Below are positions 1-9,217 of a stretch of DNA of 64,000 nt, piece after piece. This DNA comes from Clostridiales bacterium (lineage in GTDB: Bacteria > Bacillota > Clostridia > Christensenellales > Pumilibacteraceae). Below the pieces are notes generated by a model, which was not told the origin of the DNA, did no database searches, and saw nothing but the letters and a program-made list of their open reading frames with translations. A program made the position numbers and the translations under genes. Location: NCBI GenBank assembly GCA_029066805.1, contig JAIEFT010000044.1:62001-126000 (forward strand). Direction: 5' to 3'. Positions within the stretch are counted from its first letter, which is position 1. Each line of letters begins with the position of its first letter.

Positions 1-2283
1 GTCTATGCGACGAATATAGGCAAGCTTGGAATAACATGCTACGGCAATCAAATCACCGTCGTAGGCTTGCTTGATAGCTCGACGGTTTCCGAGCTTGTTG
101 TGCGCGGCAAAAAGGTAGAGATTGCGGATAGCGCGTTTTATATGTCCGGGAATTTTACTTCCGTAGATATTGCCGCCGAGGATTTGATTATTGCAGACAG
201 CGCGTTTTTCAATCAGACTGCGCTTGAAACGATTACGCTCGCGGCGAGTAAGACCGCCCAAATCGGACGTAATGCGTTTGCCGTGAGCGGCAAATTTAAA
301 AGCCTCGTGCTGCCGAATGCGCTTACAACCGTTAGCGAAAGCGCGTTTGCACAGTGCGCGTCATTGCAGTCCGTCGTTATTCCGAACGGCGTGACAGGCA
401 TAGGCGATAATGCGTTTAGCTATTGCTTCGGATTGGAAGAGCTTACGCTGCCTAACGGGCTGGTTTCCATAGGAGATTATGCGTTCCAAAACTGTAGCAG
501 GCTCAAGTCTCTGACCATACCCAACACCGTGGAGAGCGTCGGTATCGGAGCATTTATGTCCTGCAACAGCCTGGAGCGGCTTGTGCTTTCGAGCGCGCTC
601 ACAGAGATATGCGAGTATACATTCTGCAACTGCGAAAGCTTGACCGAAATCAATCTTCCCGCAAATATCACCGCGATGGGGCAGAGCGCATTTTTCGGCT
701 GTCGCACGATCAATTCGCTTACAATCCCGCACGGCGTTACGGAAATTCCGGCAAGCGCATTTGCGGGCTGTAATTCGCTTACCGATCTAACTATCCCCAA
801 CAGCGTTACTTCAATCGATTTTTATGCGTTTAGCGGGTGCGAAAAGCTTACGTCGCTCAATCTTCCTTCAACGCTGAGCTATATAGGCGGCAACGCGTTC
901 AGCGACTGCAATTCGCTTACAAAGCTTACTATTCCGAGCGGAGTGTCGAGTATAAACTTCGGATCGTTTGCATACTGCTACGCGCTTACCGAGCTGACTC
1001 TGCCTAACGGACTTACTACAATAGGCGACAGCGCGTTTATCGATTGTTCGGCGCTAACTAAGCTAACGCTTCCGAGCAGTTTGACTTCTATCGGCGATCG
1101 CGCGTTTAGCGGTTGTGTCGCGCTTACCGAGCTTACCGTCAACGCGTCATCTGCGCTCGGCATAGGAGACAATGCATTCAGCGGTTGCAGTTCGCTCACA
1201 AAGCTCGAGCTGAAAAACATCAGAGAAATCGGCTTTGCGGCATTTAGCGGTTGCACTAAGCTGGAAAGCCTTTCGTTGCATTTGACGGAAAGAAATAACT
1301 TCTCTTGTTGGATCGGTTCTCAAGCGTTTGAAAATTGCTTCGTACTAAAAAACATAGATATATCGTCTGTCGCAAATATCTATGTATATATAGACAACTA
1401 TGCGTTTTCCGGATGCGGCGAGCTTACAACGCTTGACCTTCCGTCCACGCTTTACTATATAGGGGCAGATGCATTCCGCGGATGTTCTAAGTTGCAGTAC
1501 TTAGAGCTCCCGTCATTGCTCAGCACAATCGATGATAGGGCTTTCTATGGTGCGAAATCGCTGTTTGCGGTGTGCAACAAGTCCAACTTGAATATTCGGG
1601 TGGGAAGCGAGAACTACGGCGGCGTTGCCAAGTATGCGGTTGTCGTGACCGACGATCCCGAAAGAGCAAGGCTGACCTACGTAGAAAGCGGCACGAACAA
1701 GTTTGTTATTGCCAACGGCGTTTGGTATCTTTACGAATGCGAAATCGACAATAGCGGCTATGGCTTGCCCGAAAGCGTCACTACATCCGCAGGCGTGATC
1801 GATTCCTACGTGATCAAGTCCGGAACGTTTGATTATTTGACCCGAATCGTCATTCCCAAATCGGTCTCGAGGCTGCAAGACTACGCGTTTGAAGCGGGTG
1901 TTGGCATTGTTTATTATAGGGGTACGGCGGAAAAGTGGAGCGAAATTTGCGGAAGCTTTTCCGAAGAACATATTTATTTCTACGCGCCGTGCGTGCACTA
2001 TTGGGGCGAGTGGACGGAGATCGACGGTGCGATAAGCACTGTGGTCACCATGTCCGCTTGGACGGTTGTCAAGGACGCTACCTGTACGGAAACGGGCAAG
2101 CTCGAACGGCATTGCGACCGCTGCGGCGCTACGCAGGAGCAAGAAGTACCTATCAATCCAAATGCGCACGACTATGACGAAAACGGCAGGTGTAAAAATT
2201 GTGGGACGATAGCTCATGACGACAATGACTATACAGCCGCACAATCAGACAACGGGGACGGGGAGCGGATTATAAATGATTAA
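1..2283 (+). CDS. BspA-like leucine-rich-repeat surface protein, 5' end outside window
   Basis: The reading frame is open from base 1, so the TTG at 67 is not a convincing start and the gene begins upstream of the window. The protein is a run of about 20 BspA/LRR_5-type repeats of roughly 23 residues with the pattern LP-x2-L-x2-IG-x2-AF-x2-C-x2-L. Such repeats occur in secreted or surface proteins that bind host or matrix ligands. The C-terminal 110 residues carry two short Cys-rich segments (CTETGKLERHCDRCG and CKNCG), a kind of tail often seen in Clostridia surface proteins. I see no LPXTG sorting motif at the C terminus. The stop overlaps the next gene by 8 bases (ATGATTAA), so the two are translationally coupled. 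Surface location is inferred, because the N terminus is not visible. Confidence 0.88.
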   Translation, partial: VYATNIGKLGITCYGNQITVVGLLDSSTVSELVVRGKKVEIADSAFYMSGNFTSVDIAAEDLIIADSAFFNQTALETITLAASKTAQIGRNAFAVSGKFKSLVLPNALTTVSESAFAQCASLQSVVIPNGVTGIGDNAFSYCFGLEELTLPNGLVSIGDYAFQNCSRLKSLTIPNTVESVGIGAFMSCNSLERLVLSSALTEICEYTFCNCESLTEINLPANITAMGQSAFFGCRTINSLTIPHGVTEIPASAFAGCNSLTDLTIPNSVTSIDFYAFSGCEKLTSLNLPSTLSYIGGNAFSDCNSLTKLTIPSGVSSINFGSFAYCYALTELTLPNGLTTIGDSAFIDCSALTKLTLPSSLTSIGDRAFSGCVALTELTVNASSALGIGDNAFSGCSSLTKLELKNIREIGFAAFSGCTKLESLSLHLTERNNFSCWIGSQAFENCFVLKNIDISSVANIYVYIDNYAFSGCGELTTLDLPSTLYYIGADAFRGCSKLQYLELPSLLSTIDDRAFYGAKSLFAVCNKSNLNIRVGSENYGGVAKYAVVVTDDPERARLTYVESGTNKFVIANGVWYLYECEIDNSGYGLPESVTTSAGVIDSYVIKSGTFDYLTRIVIPKSVSRLQDYAFEAGVGIVYYRGTAEKWSEICGSFSEEHIYFYAPCVHYWGEWTEIDGAISTVVTMSAWTVVKDATCTETGKLERHCDRCGATQEQEVPINPNAHDYDENGRCKNCGTIAHDDNDYTAAQSDNGDGERIIND

Positions 2284-5200
2284 GCACAGCGACATTATAA
2301 GCAGACTTACCGAAGCGCAAAAGCTTAGGCTGGTGACCGACTTTGCGGCGCTCGGCGACGACGAGCTGAACGCGCTTGGCGTGCCGCGCGTCGTTACGTC
2401 CGATCTTGACGGGATAAACCAAAAGTTCGATGGCAGATATCCGTCGTTTTTCGGGCTAGCCAATTCTTGGAACAAGGATCTGTACGGCAAAATTGCGTCC
2501 GACTTATCGTATCGCATAGGCGGCGAAGCCAACCTGATTGACACTCCGCCCATGCGCACAAAAAGCAGCGTTTACGTGGACGGCGTCAGCGAAGATCCGT
2601 TCCTTACCAAAACATATGCCGAAAGCCTGTGTAGCGGAATAGAGGGCGCGGGCGCTGCGGCGTGCCTTACCGACTGTTCGGTGCGCGAGGCGGACGTTGC
2701 GGCGCTTGACAAAAACGTCGGTAACGGCGTGCTCGCCGATATTTTGATAAATCCGTTCTTGTCCATCGGGCACGACGGAAAAATAACCGCAATAAAAAGC
2801 TCGCCCGGCGTACTGCGCCGCAACCACGGCGGAGTCGGCGAGGAGATACAAAAGCTGCTCCGTAGATCGCTTCAAAGCTCGGTCAATATTGTGTATTCGG
2901 GCGCGTCGCAAGACACTACGGTCTCAACCATGTCGGTTGCAAACGAGCTTGTGTGCGACACGCCGTTGTCGTCGCTGCGCTCGGCGCTAGGCAACTACCG
3001 CAGACTTAAGGACGAGGTGGAGCGCGGCACTGTATCCGTGGGCGAGCTGAACAAGGCGTTTGCCGACGGCGTTGCAATCAGCGACGAAATGCTCGACGCG
3101 GCGGTAGACAAGGTTATCGACTTTGCGCAAATCTGCTGCGGCAAGCGCGAGCTGTTATGGCGCTCCGATGACGACTTTGATTACGATATTCGGCTGGATA
3201 TGATAAACCGCAGGCTTGCGAGCGAAGCGGAACAAAAGTTCGGCGATTTGCAAAAGTTCAGAGACAGAACGGCGTTACTTTCCGTACAAGAATCTATTGT
3301 TATGCTTAAGAATGTAAACGCCATGCCCGTAGGCAACGCCAAAGTAGCCGTAATAGGCGAGCTTGGCGAGGACGTGCCGCGGCTTGACTCATGCTTTACG
3401 CAGTTCTGCAAGGAAAAGGGCGGCGAGTATCTGGGATATTCGCGCGGATATTCGCTTGACGAGGAGCGAAACGACGAGGCATTCAGAGCGGCGGTCAAGC
3501 TAGCGCAGTCGGCGACTACGATTGTCATGTTTATGGGACTGGGCAATCGCGAAAAATCGCTTGGACAAAACCCTTCGTTGATGTTGCCCGTGGGTCAGCT
3601 CGCGCTGTTCGACGCAATCAGCGATCTTGAAAAAAATGTTATCGTTGTAATTAGGGGCGACTTTTTGCCCGATATGCAGTTTGACGACTACTGCGCGGGC
3701 GTGTTGTTCTGCCCGCTCGGCGGCATGTTCGCCGCGGAAGCTATTTGCAGCGTCATATTCGGCAAGTACAATCCGTCGGGCAGGCTGGCGGTGTCGGGCT
3801 ACAGCGACGTGGACGGATATCACAAAACTCTGCGCGACTACAAAGTTTCCGGCAAAAACAAGGTCGGAGAGTTTGTGGGATATAGGCATTACACCAGCAA
3901 CGGCACAACGGTCAAGTACCCGTTTGGGTTCGGCTTGACTTTTTCCAAATTCGAATACTCGGCGGCAAAAATAGACGGCAACGGAGTTACTCTTACTGTG
4001 CGCAATACAAGCAAGGTCAGCGGTCGCGAGGTCGTGCAGCTGTATGTGGGAAAAAAGAGTTCGGCGCTCATCAGACCGAAGCGCGAGCTTAAAGGGTTTG
4101 TCAAGGTTTACCTAAAAGCCAAAGAGAAAAAGCGCATAACAATTCCGTTTGATCCGGCGGACTTTACCGTGTACGACCCCACCGACGGCGCTATTAAGAT
4201 CGAGGGCGGAAAGTATACGTTATATATAGGCGCATCGTGCACCGATATCCGTATGACGCTCGATTATACCGCAGACGGCGAAAAAATTCAGAGCACGGGC
4301 GACAAGCTGTCCGACTACCTGCAAAGCGTTTCCAACATTCCCGACGGCGGCTACATGCTCTCGGGCGGAAAGACTAGGGGTAAGTCCAAGGTCACGGCGG
4401 AGGTATTGCCAGACTTTCCGTACGAAAAACTGTTTTTGGACGAGTTCGGGCTGGACGTCGAGCAAGAGGAAGAGTACTATGAGGAAAAGTCAGTCAAGCT
4501 TCATGACGATGACGCGCTTACTAAGTACATAGGCGACGGCATTACGCCCAAGGCGTTGTGCGACAAAATGGTCGGCTTTTTTGCGGACAGAGGCTTGGCT
4601 ATGACCGAGCTCGACGCGCGTGAGCTGATTTCCGCTATGGTCGCGTCGCGCATGCTGTTTGTGTGCACCGACGACGTTGAGCTGTTCGAAAACTACGTAA
4701 ACGCCATAGGTGCGTTCTTCGGCGGCATGGCGGTTGTGCGTTCGGCTGCGGATATAAAAAGCGACGACGAGCTGTTCGGTGAAAACGCGTTTGCCGAGCT
4801 TGTTGAGGGCTCAGCGCTGCACCACGAGAGTGTGCGCATCGCGGCGCTGAACGACGTGCTTCCGCAAAGCTTAAGTATGTTCTTTACTCCGTTCATCAGG
4901 TATGTCGCTAATCCCGAAAACAATCGTATAACATACGGCAACTACGCGAGCGGGGAAAAAACGGTAACCGTCGCGCCGAATATTTGGTTCGCCATGCGTG
5001 TGTCGCCGCAGGGCGCGGGTGAGATCCCCGCACACATAGCGGATATTTCAACGCTGATCATGCTCGACATGGCGCGTTGCGACAGCGAGGATGGCGTTGC
5101 CGAGCAGATCGGTTTGAACTACTATAAGTTCAAGCAGGCTTTCGAGTGTGTGGAAGATAAATTCGAACTGGAAGAAAGCGCGTGGAAACGCATAGACAAA

Positions 5201-5488
5201 ATAACCGGCTATGTAAACTCCAAGGCAAAAGTAGTAATAGGCAACAAGATGTGGCTGCAAATGGAAAAACTGTCCGCCGCATACATGGCAGTGGGCGGCG
5301 ATAACGACGGCGCACTCGACGTTGTTGTCGGCGGCAAGCTCTTGGCGCTTTTTGCGTCGATTCTCCGCGGCAAGCTTACCCGCGACGACGGCGACTTTGC
5401 GCAAGCGCTGGATAATGTTTTCGGCGACGACGGCGTAAATAAAGCTAAGTCCACCGCAAACAAGCTAGGACTGACGGCGGCGAGGTGA
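2276..5488 (+). CDS. GH3-like pseudoenzyme with C-terminal degenerate McrB-like AAA+ domain
   Basis: 1070 residues. Residues 1-220 resemble the GH3 barrel (GVPRVVTSDLDG near 37, FGLANSWNKDLY, SEDPFLT), 340-560 the GH3 C-terminal domain (SIVMLKN, YPFGFGLTFSKFEY), and 560-665 the fibronectin-III-like domain that follows it. The GH3 Lys-His motif (KHF) is replaced by LTDC at 131-134. The nucleophile motif VSDWG aligns with VYSGA at 206-210, so the catalytic Asp is Gly209. I therefore predict no glycosidase activity. Residues about 745-1070 align with the ATPase encoded just downstream (ITPKALCDK with ITLKELCES; APNIWFAM with PENMWFIG), but the Walker A motif is absent and Walker B LDEMN reads LNDVL. 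No signal peptide is evident, which is unusual beside surface genes. The gene overlaps both neighbours and is probably in one operon with them. Confidence 0.8.
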   Translation: MIKHSDIISRLTEAQKLRLVTDFAALGDDELNALGVPRVVTSDLDGINQKFDGRYPSFFGLANSWNKDLYGKIASDLSYRIGGEANLIDTPPMRTKSSVYVDGVSEDPFLTKTYAESLCSGIEGAGAAACLTDCSVREADVAALDKNVGNGVLADILINPFLSIGHDGKITAIKSSPGVLRRNHGGVGEEIQKLLRRSLQSSVNIVYSGASQDTTVSTMSVANELVCDTPLSSLRSALGNYRRLKDEVERGTVSVGELNKAFADGVAISDEMLDAAVDKVIDFAQICCGKRELLWRSDDDFDYDIRLDMINRRLASEAEQKFGDLQKFRDRTALLSVQESIVMLKNVNAMPVGNAKVAVIGELGEDVPRLDSCFTQFCKEKGGEYLGYSRGYSLDEERNDEAFRAAVKLAQSATTIVMFMGLGNREKSLGQNPSLMLPVGQLALFDAISDLEKNVIVVIRGDFLPDMQFDDYCAGVLFCPLGGMFAAEAICSVIFGKYNPSGRLAVSGYSDVDGYHKTLRDYKVSGKNKVGEFVGYRHYTSNGTTVKYPFGFGLTFSKFEYSAAKIDGNGVTLTVRNTSKVSGREVVQLYVGKKSSALIRPKRELKGFVKVYLKAKEKKRITIPFDPADFTVYDPTDGAIKIEGGKYTLYIGASCTDIRMTLDYTADGEKIQSTGDKLSDYLQSVSNIPDGGYMLSGGKTRGKSKVTAEVLPDFPYEKLFLDEFGLDVEQEEEYYEEKSVKLHDDDALTKYIGDGITPKALCDKMVGFFADRGLAMTELDARELISAMVASRMLFVCTDDVELFENYVNAIGAFFGGMAVVRSAADIKSDDELFGENAFAELVEGSALHHESVRIAALNDVLPQSLSMFFTPFIRYVANPENNRITYGNYASGEKTVTVAPNIWFAMRVSPQGAGEIPAHIADISTLIMLDMARCDSEDGVAEQIGLNYYKFKQAFECVEDKFELEESAWKRIDKITGYVNSKAKVVIGNKMWLQMEKLSAAYMAVGGDNDGALDVVVGGKLLALFASILRGKLTRDDGDFAQALDNVFGDDGVNKAKSTANKLGLTAAR

Positions 5489-5490
5489 TG

Positions 5491-6816
5491 ATGAACGGTT
5501 TGCTTTTATCAACATCATTTTCAGATATCATGCGCAACGTCTGGAACTATGTATCGTCGGGCTACGCCGTACTAATTTACGCTGTGCTGATAATAGTACT
5601 TGTTGTAGCGCTTGTAGTTATACTCATGGTTAACGACGGCAAAAATTCGGATACTACGGTGGTAACAATAGACAAGCCTGCCGACGGCGGCGCGCGGGAT
5701 GGCGATACAAGAGCGAAGAGAGCGGAGGAAGAGGACGGTAACAGGTTTCCGACACTGACGGAGATAGACGGGGAGAGCAGGAAGTATATAAGAGCAGAGT
5801 ACGACGAGAACATAACGCTAAAAGAGTTGTGTGAAAGCTTTAGGAACTTTGCGGCGTACAAACAAAAGCTGTACTACGATATAACGGACATTAGAAGGTT
5901 CATAGCCGGGCTTTCGGTGTCGCATATAACAATACTGCAAGGCATGTCGGGAACAGGGAAGACGAGCTTAGCATATGTGTTTGGAGAGTTTCTGGATAAC
6001 CCGTCGACGGTAATACCCGTACAGCCGATGTGGAAAGAACGAACGGACCTATTGGGATACTACAACGAGTTCACGAAGCGGTTCAACGAAACGCAGTTGC
6101 TGCAAGTAATGTACAAGGCAAACTACAGCAAGGAGATATTCATAACGGTGCTGGACGAAATGAATATAGCACGAGTAGAGTATTACTTTGCGGAGTTTCT
6201 GTCGATGCTGGAAATACCCGACGCGAACAAGAGATATTTGGGCGTGGTCACGGATAAGTGGGCAAACGATCCGAAGCAGTTTAAGGACGGGAATATACGG
6301 CTACCGGAAAACATGTGGTTTATAGGCACGGCAAACAACGACGACAGCACGTTTGCAATATCCGACAAGGTGTACGACCGAGCGATGGTAATGAACTTAG
6401 ACGCAAAGGCAGAGCCGTTTGCCGCGCCGCGAGTGAAGAAGGTACACATAACGGCGGAGCGGTTTAAGGAGCTGACGGACGCTGCGCAGCGCGAGTATAA
6501 GATGACCAAGCGGAATGCGCGGCGGTTAGACGAGTTAGACAAGTACATGATAGAGAATTTCCGAACGACGTTTGGCAACCGAATAATGAAGCAGATCAAG
6601 ACGTACATACCGGTGTATGTAGGGTGCGGGGGCGAGGAGCTTGAAGCATTGGACGACATACTGGCAAAGAAGGTGCTAAGGAAGCTTGAGATGCAAAATC
6701 CCGTGTACATCAAGAACGCGGCGGAAGGGTTCTGTATGTATCTGGACGAGCTGTTCGGCGCGGACAGAATGCCGCAGTGTAAAGCAGTTATGGATAGGTT
6801 GTGCAAAAACGCATAA
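5491..6816 (+). CDS. Membrane-anchored McrB-like AAA+ ATPase, copy 1
   Basis: 441 residues from ATG 5491, chosen because GAGG at 5482-5485 lies 5 bases upstream; GTG 5485 and ATG 5488 are in frame but badly spaced. The short N-terminal region has one transmembrane helix (about residues 25-47) and a charged linker. The AAA+ domain has Walker A GMSGTGKT (151-158), Walker B VLDEMN (220-225) and the sensor GTANNDD (279-285), an arrangement typical of the McrB/MoxR-like clade. The family hydrolyses NTP to remodel or move a partner. From base 5690 onward the gene is almost identical to the ATPase at 9218. Codon choice in that part (ATA, ACG, AGG, CGG) differs from neighbouring genes, which prefer CGC and ATT, suggesting import or gene conversion. 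The stop codon of the GH3-like gene overlaps the candidate starts. Confidence 0.87.
   Translation: MNGLLLSTSFSDIMRNVWNYVSSGYAVLIYAVLIIVLVVALVVILMVNDGKNSDTTVVTIDKPADGGARDGDTRAKRAEEEDGNRFPTLTEIDGESRKYIRAEYDENITLKELCESFRNFAAYKQKLYYDITDIRRFIAGLSVSHITILQGMSGTGKTSLAYVFGEFLDNPSTVIPVQPMWKERTDLLGYYNEFTKRFNETQLLQVMYKANYSKEIFITVLDEMNIARVEYYFAEFLSMLEIPDANKRYLGVVTDKWANDPKQFKDGNIRLPENMWFIGTANNDDSTFAISDKVYDRAMVMNLDAKAEPFAAPRVKKVHITAERFKELTDAAQREYKMTKRNARRLDELDKYMIENFRTTFGNRIMKQIKTYIPVYVGCGGEELEALDDILAKKVLRKLEMQNPVYIKNAAEGFCMYLDELFGADRMPQCKAVMDRLCKNA
5690..6798 (+). repeat. 1.1-kb direct repeat, copy 1 (ATPase domain)
   Basis: Bases 5690-6798 match 9486-10594 at a constant offset of 3796. By eye about six positions differ, at GATAC/GAAAC near 5706 and five near the 3' end. 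Homology stops abruptly at both ends, in the linker after the membrane anchor and a few codons before the stop. This indicates recent duplication or ongoing gene conversion. Confidence 0.93.
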
Positions 6817-6817
6817 A

Positions 6818-7019
6818 CTCGGCGGCGCACGGCGTAGCACCACGTGATGCGGACTACGCAGCCACAGGCTGACCATTCGTAATCATGACACAATATATTG
6901 GTGAGTGATAAACCAAGTAACGTGCAACATTTGGTTGCCCTCGGTTACGTAGGTGGGTCTACGCGCCCGTCGGCTGCACGTCACCTGTTGTCCGCCTGAC
7001 GCGCGATTGCACCGCCGAG
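6818..7019. repeat. GC-rich structured intergenic element A
   Basis: This fills the 298-base gap between the ATPase and the coiled-coil gene. It is bounded by the inverted repeat CTCGGCGG (6818-6825) / CCGCCGAG (7012-7019) and contains further short inverted segments. Its 3' half (GTAGGTGGGTCTACGC near 6949, then CCTGTTGTCCGCCTGACGC) resembles the element at 58054-58177, so it belongs to a dispersed family. It may be a non-autonomous mobile element or a structured RNA. I see no open reading frame in it. Between 7020 and 7114 there is only AT-rich sequence and the ribosome binding site AAGAGG (7098-7103). Confidence 0.55.
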
Positions 7020-7114
7020 GCTACCGTATTTGTAGCAATAATGACTTTTAATCAATAATAACTTTTAAGCAATCATTCACTACTATTCACTACTTCTAAG
7101 AGGTCAATGACTCA

Positions 7115-9211
7115 ATGAGCAATCTCGACACACTATACCGCGCATTCGCAGATTTCCGAAAGACGACTTCGGACGATCACGACTGCGCGTTGCAACGTCG
7201 TCTCGTTGCCGGAACGGATTCCAACAATGATTTTGTGGAAACCGTCAGGTATACGTGTCATATCGAGGAGGACTGGATTCAGGCGATAGAAGAGGGCATG
7301 GTCCATGTGGAAAAGGCGATTGCCGAGGAGCGTCAGTTCATTCGAAACAACGGCGAGGTCGTGCCTATAGAAAAGGTCAAGCGCGTATCGCGCGACTCCG
7401 TGGAACACCTTGCCAAGCACAGCGACCTTATCACAAAAGAACCGCTCGACGGCGAGCCCGTTATTCCAGATCAGCTGTACACGGTGGAACGGCTAAGCGA
7501 CTACGCGGTATACGAAAACAGGTTTTTGTACATGCTGTTGAAGTATTTGGAGCAGTTTATATCGCTCAGGTACAACAGCATTGTCGAGCTTGCCAACACC
7601 TATCGCGGCAAACTGTACATCGACAAAAGCGTCAAGACGGGCGGGCAAAACGTCAAGTTTAAAGTGGAGCTTAACGAAGAGCGACGCAACGACCCGCTGC
7701 TTGCCGAGCTCAACCCCAATAAGTCCATTATCGAGCGTATTTCCATGCTGTACAAAATGGTGACGCATTACCTTAGTGTGCCGCTCATGCTGGAAGTAGC
7801 CAAAGCGCCCATGCTGCGCCCGCCGATCACCGTGACCAACGTTTTGCGCATGAACCACAATTTCCGCGGCGCGATGAAGCTGTACGAGTTTGTTTCGTCG
7901 TACGACAAGCCGGGATATTCCGCGGAAAAACAGATAAAAAAGCTTAACCCTTTCCCCGATATCCCCGCGGACGAGTTTGCGGAAGTAGAGGCGCTTGCGT
8001 CATATCTCGCGTACCAGTACGGTATGGGCGTAAAGGACATCTTGCGCGAGACATACCTTAAGGAAGAGGAAAGGCGTAGGCTGGAGGAAGAAAAGAAAAA
8101 GCTGAAAAAGCTTGCCGCGCTTAAGAAGAAAATAGAGCAATCGGGCGGCGTCGAGGAATATATGCTATTGCTTGAAAGCCGCAACCGCGCGCTCGAGGCG
8201 GATAGCGTACATCTGACCGCCGCGCGTGCCGAGATAGACAAGCTGAAAGAGGAAATAAACAGACTGGATACGCAGATCGCGCAGCTCACCCTGCTCGCCG
8301 ACGACCGCGCTTCCGAAATCACCGCGCTGCATAACAAGCACGAATACGACATATCGCAGCTCAAAGCCGAGCACGAGGAAGAGCTGCAATCGACCAAGGC
8401 TGTTTTTGCCGACGAGCTAAAGGAGCAAGAGCTACAGCACCTCGAGCATGTCGAAAGAATCAATTCGGAGCACGCCGAGCAAGTTAAAGAGCTTGCGGAT
8501 TCTCACCACGCCGAGCTGACCGCCAAGGACGAAATTATCAGTCAAAAAGACGATATTATTCGGCAAAAGGACGACGACCGCGACAAGCTGTGCGCTTTGC
8601 ACGCGGAAGATACAAAACGCATTAGGTCCGAATGCGACGCAATAGTGGCGGCACAGCAGCGATTGGTGGACGAAAAAGAGAAAAAGCTAACCGACGTTGT
8701 GGAGGAGAATAAGCTGCTGGCAGAGCTAAAGACGCTTGCCGACGCAAGGCTTACCGCCGTCAAGTACAAGCACGGTTATATGACCCCCGCAGACGACTAC
8801 ACGTCCGAGCTGGCGTTTAACGAGATAGAACGGCAGTACAACATATTCAGCGACTTCTTTAAGCGCACCTGGCGCAAGACAAAAAAGAAAATCCGTAGCG
8901 ATCTTGCGAGCAAGCTGCTTGCGGGCAATAAGCAAACCGAGCGGCAAACGCAAAGCGAAACGGAAGAGCGTAAAATCGCGGATGCGCAGTCAACCGCAAC
9001 AGCCGCCGAGCAGCAGAGCCCGACGGAAGAGAGGAAAGACGCGGAGGCAAAGGTCGAGCCTATTATTGTGCCGACAGACGACGGGCATACGCTAAAGCCG
9101 ATCGACTTTCTGCCCGAAACGCCGATAGACGCCGAGGAGCAAGAGGCGCAACCGCCGGACATTTCGGTAACCGAAGAGATTTCGGATAAAAACAAAAATT
9201 CCAAAAAGTAA
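7115..9211 (+). CDS. DUF2357-like coiled-coil protein, probable partner of the McrB-like ATPases
   Basis: 698 residues. The first 330 residues resemble DUF2357, the N-terminal domain of McrC-like partners of McrB-type ATPases; the clearest match is LSDYAVYENRFLYMLLKYL near 125. In the known families DUF2357 is usually followed by a PD-(D/E)xK nuclease (DUF524). Here it is followed instead by a long, highly charged coiled coil (about 335-560, rich in EE, KK and heptads). Then come a short globular segment (about 570-620) and a low-complexity acidic tail. I find no D-x(n)-ExK nuclease motif. No signal peptide or membrane helix is visible, so it is probably cytoplasmic. It sits between the two anchored ATPases and ends 6 bases before the second. 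The partner role is inferred from family and position; the DUF2357 call is by eye. Confidence 0.7.
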   Translation: MSNLDTLYRAFADFRKTTSDDHDCALQRRLVAGTDSNNDFVETVRYTCHIEEDWIQAIEEGMVHVEKAIAEERQFIRNNGEVVPIEKVKRVSRDSVEHLAKHSDLITKEPLDGEPVIPDQLYTVERLSDYAVYENRFLYMLLKYLEQFISLRYNSIVELANTYRGKLYIDKSVKTGGQNVKFKVELNEERRNDPLLAELNPNKSIIERISMLYKMVTHYLSVPLMLEVAKAPMLRPPITVTNVLRMNHNFRGAMKLYEFVSSYDKPGYSAEKQIKKLNPFPDIPADEFAEVEALASYLAYQYGMGVKDILRETYLKEEERRRLEEEKKKLKKLAALKKKIEQSGGVEEYMLLLESRNRALEADSVHLTAARAEIDKLKEEINRLDTQIAQLTLLADDRASEITALHNKHEYDISQLKAEHEEELQSTKAVFADELKEQELQHLEHVERINSEHAEQVKELADSHHAELTAKDEIISQKDDIIRQKDDDRDKLCALHAEDTKRIRSECDAIVAAQQRLVDEKEKKLTDVVEENKLLAELKTLADARLTAVKYKHGYMTPADDYTSELAFNEIERQYNIFSDFFKRTWRKTKKKIRSDLASKLLAGNKQTERQTQSETEERKIADAQSTATAAEQQSPTEERKDAEAKVEPIIVPTDDGHTLKPIDFLPETPIDAEEQEAQPPDISVTEEISDKNKNSKK

Positions 9212-9217
9212 GGAAGG

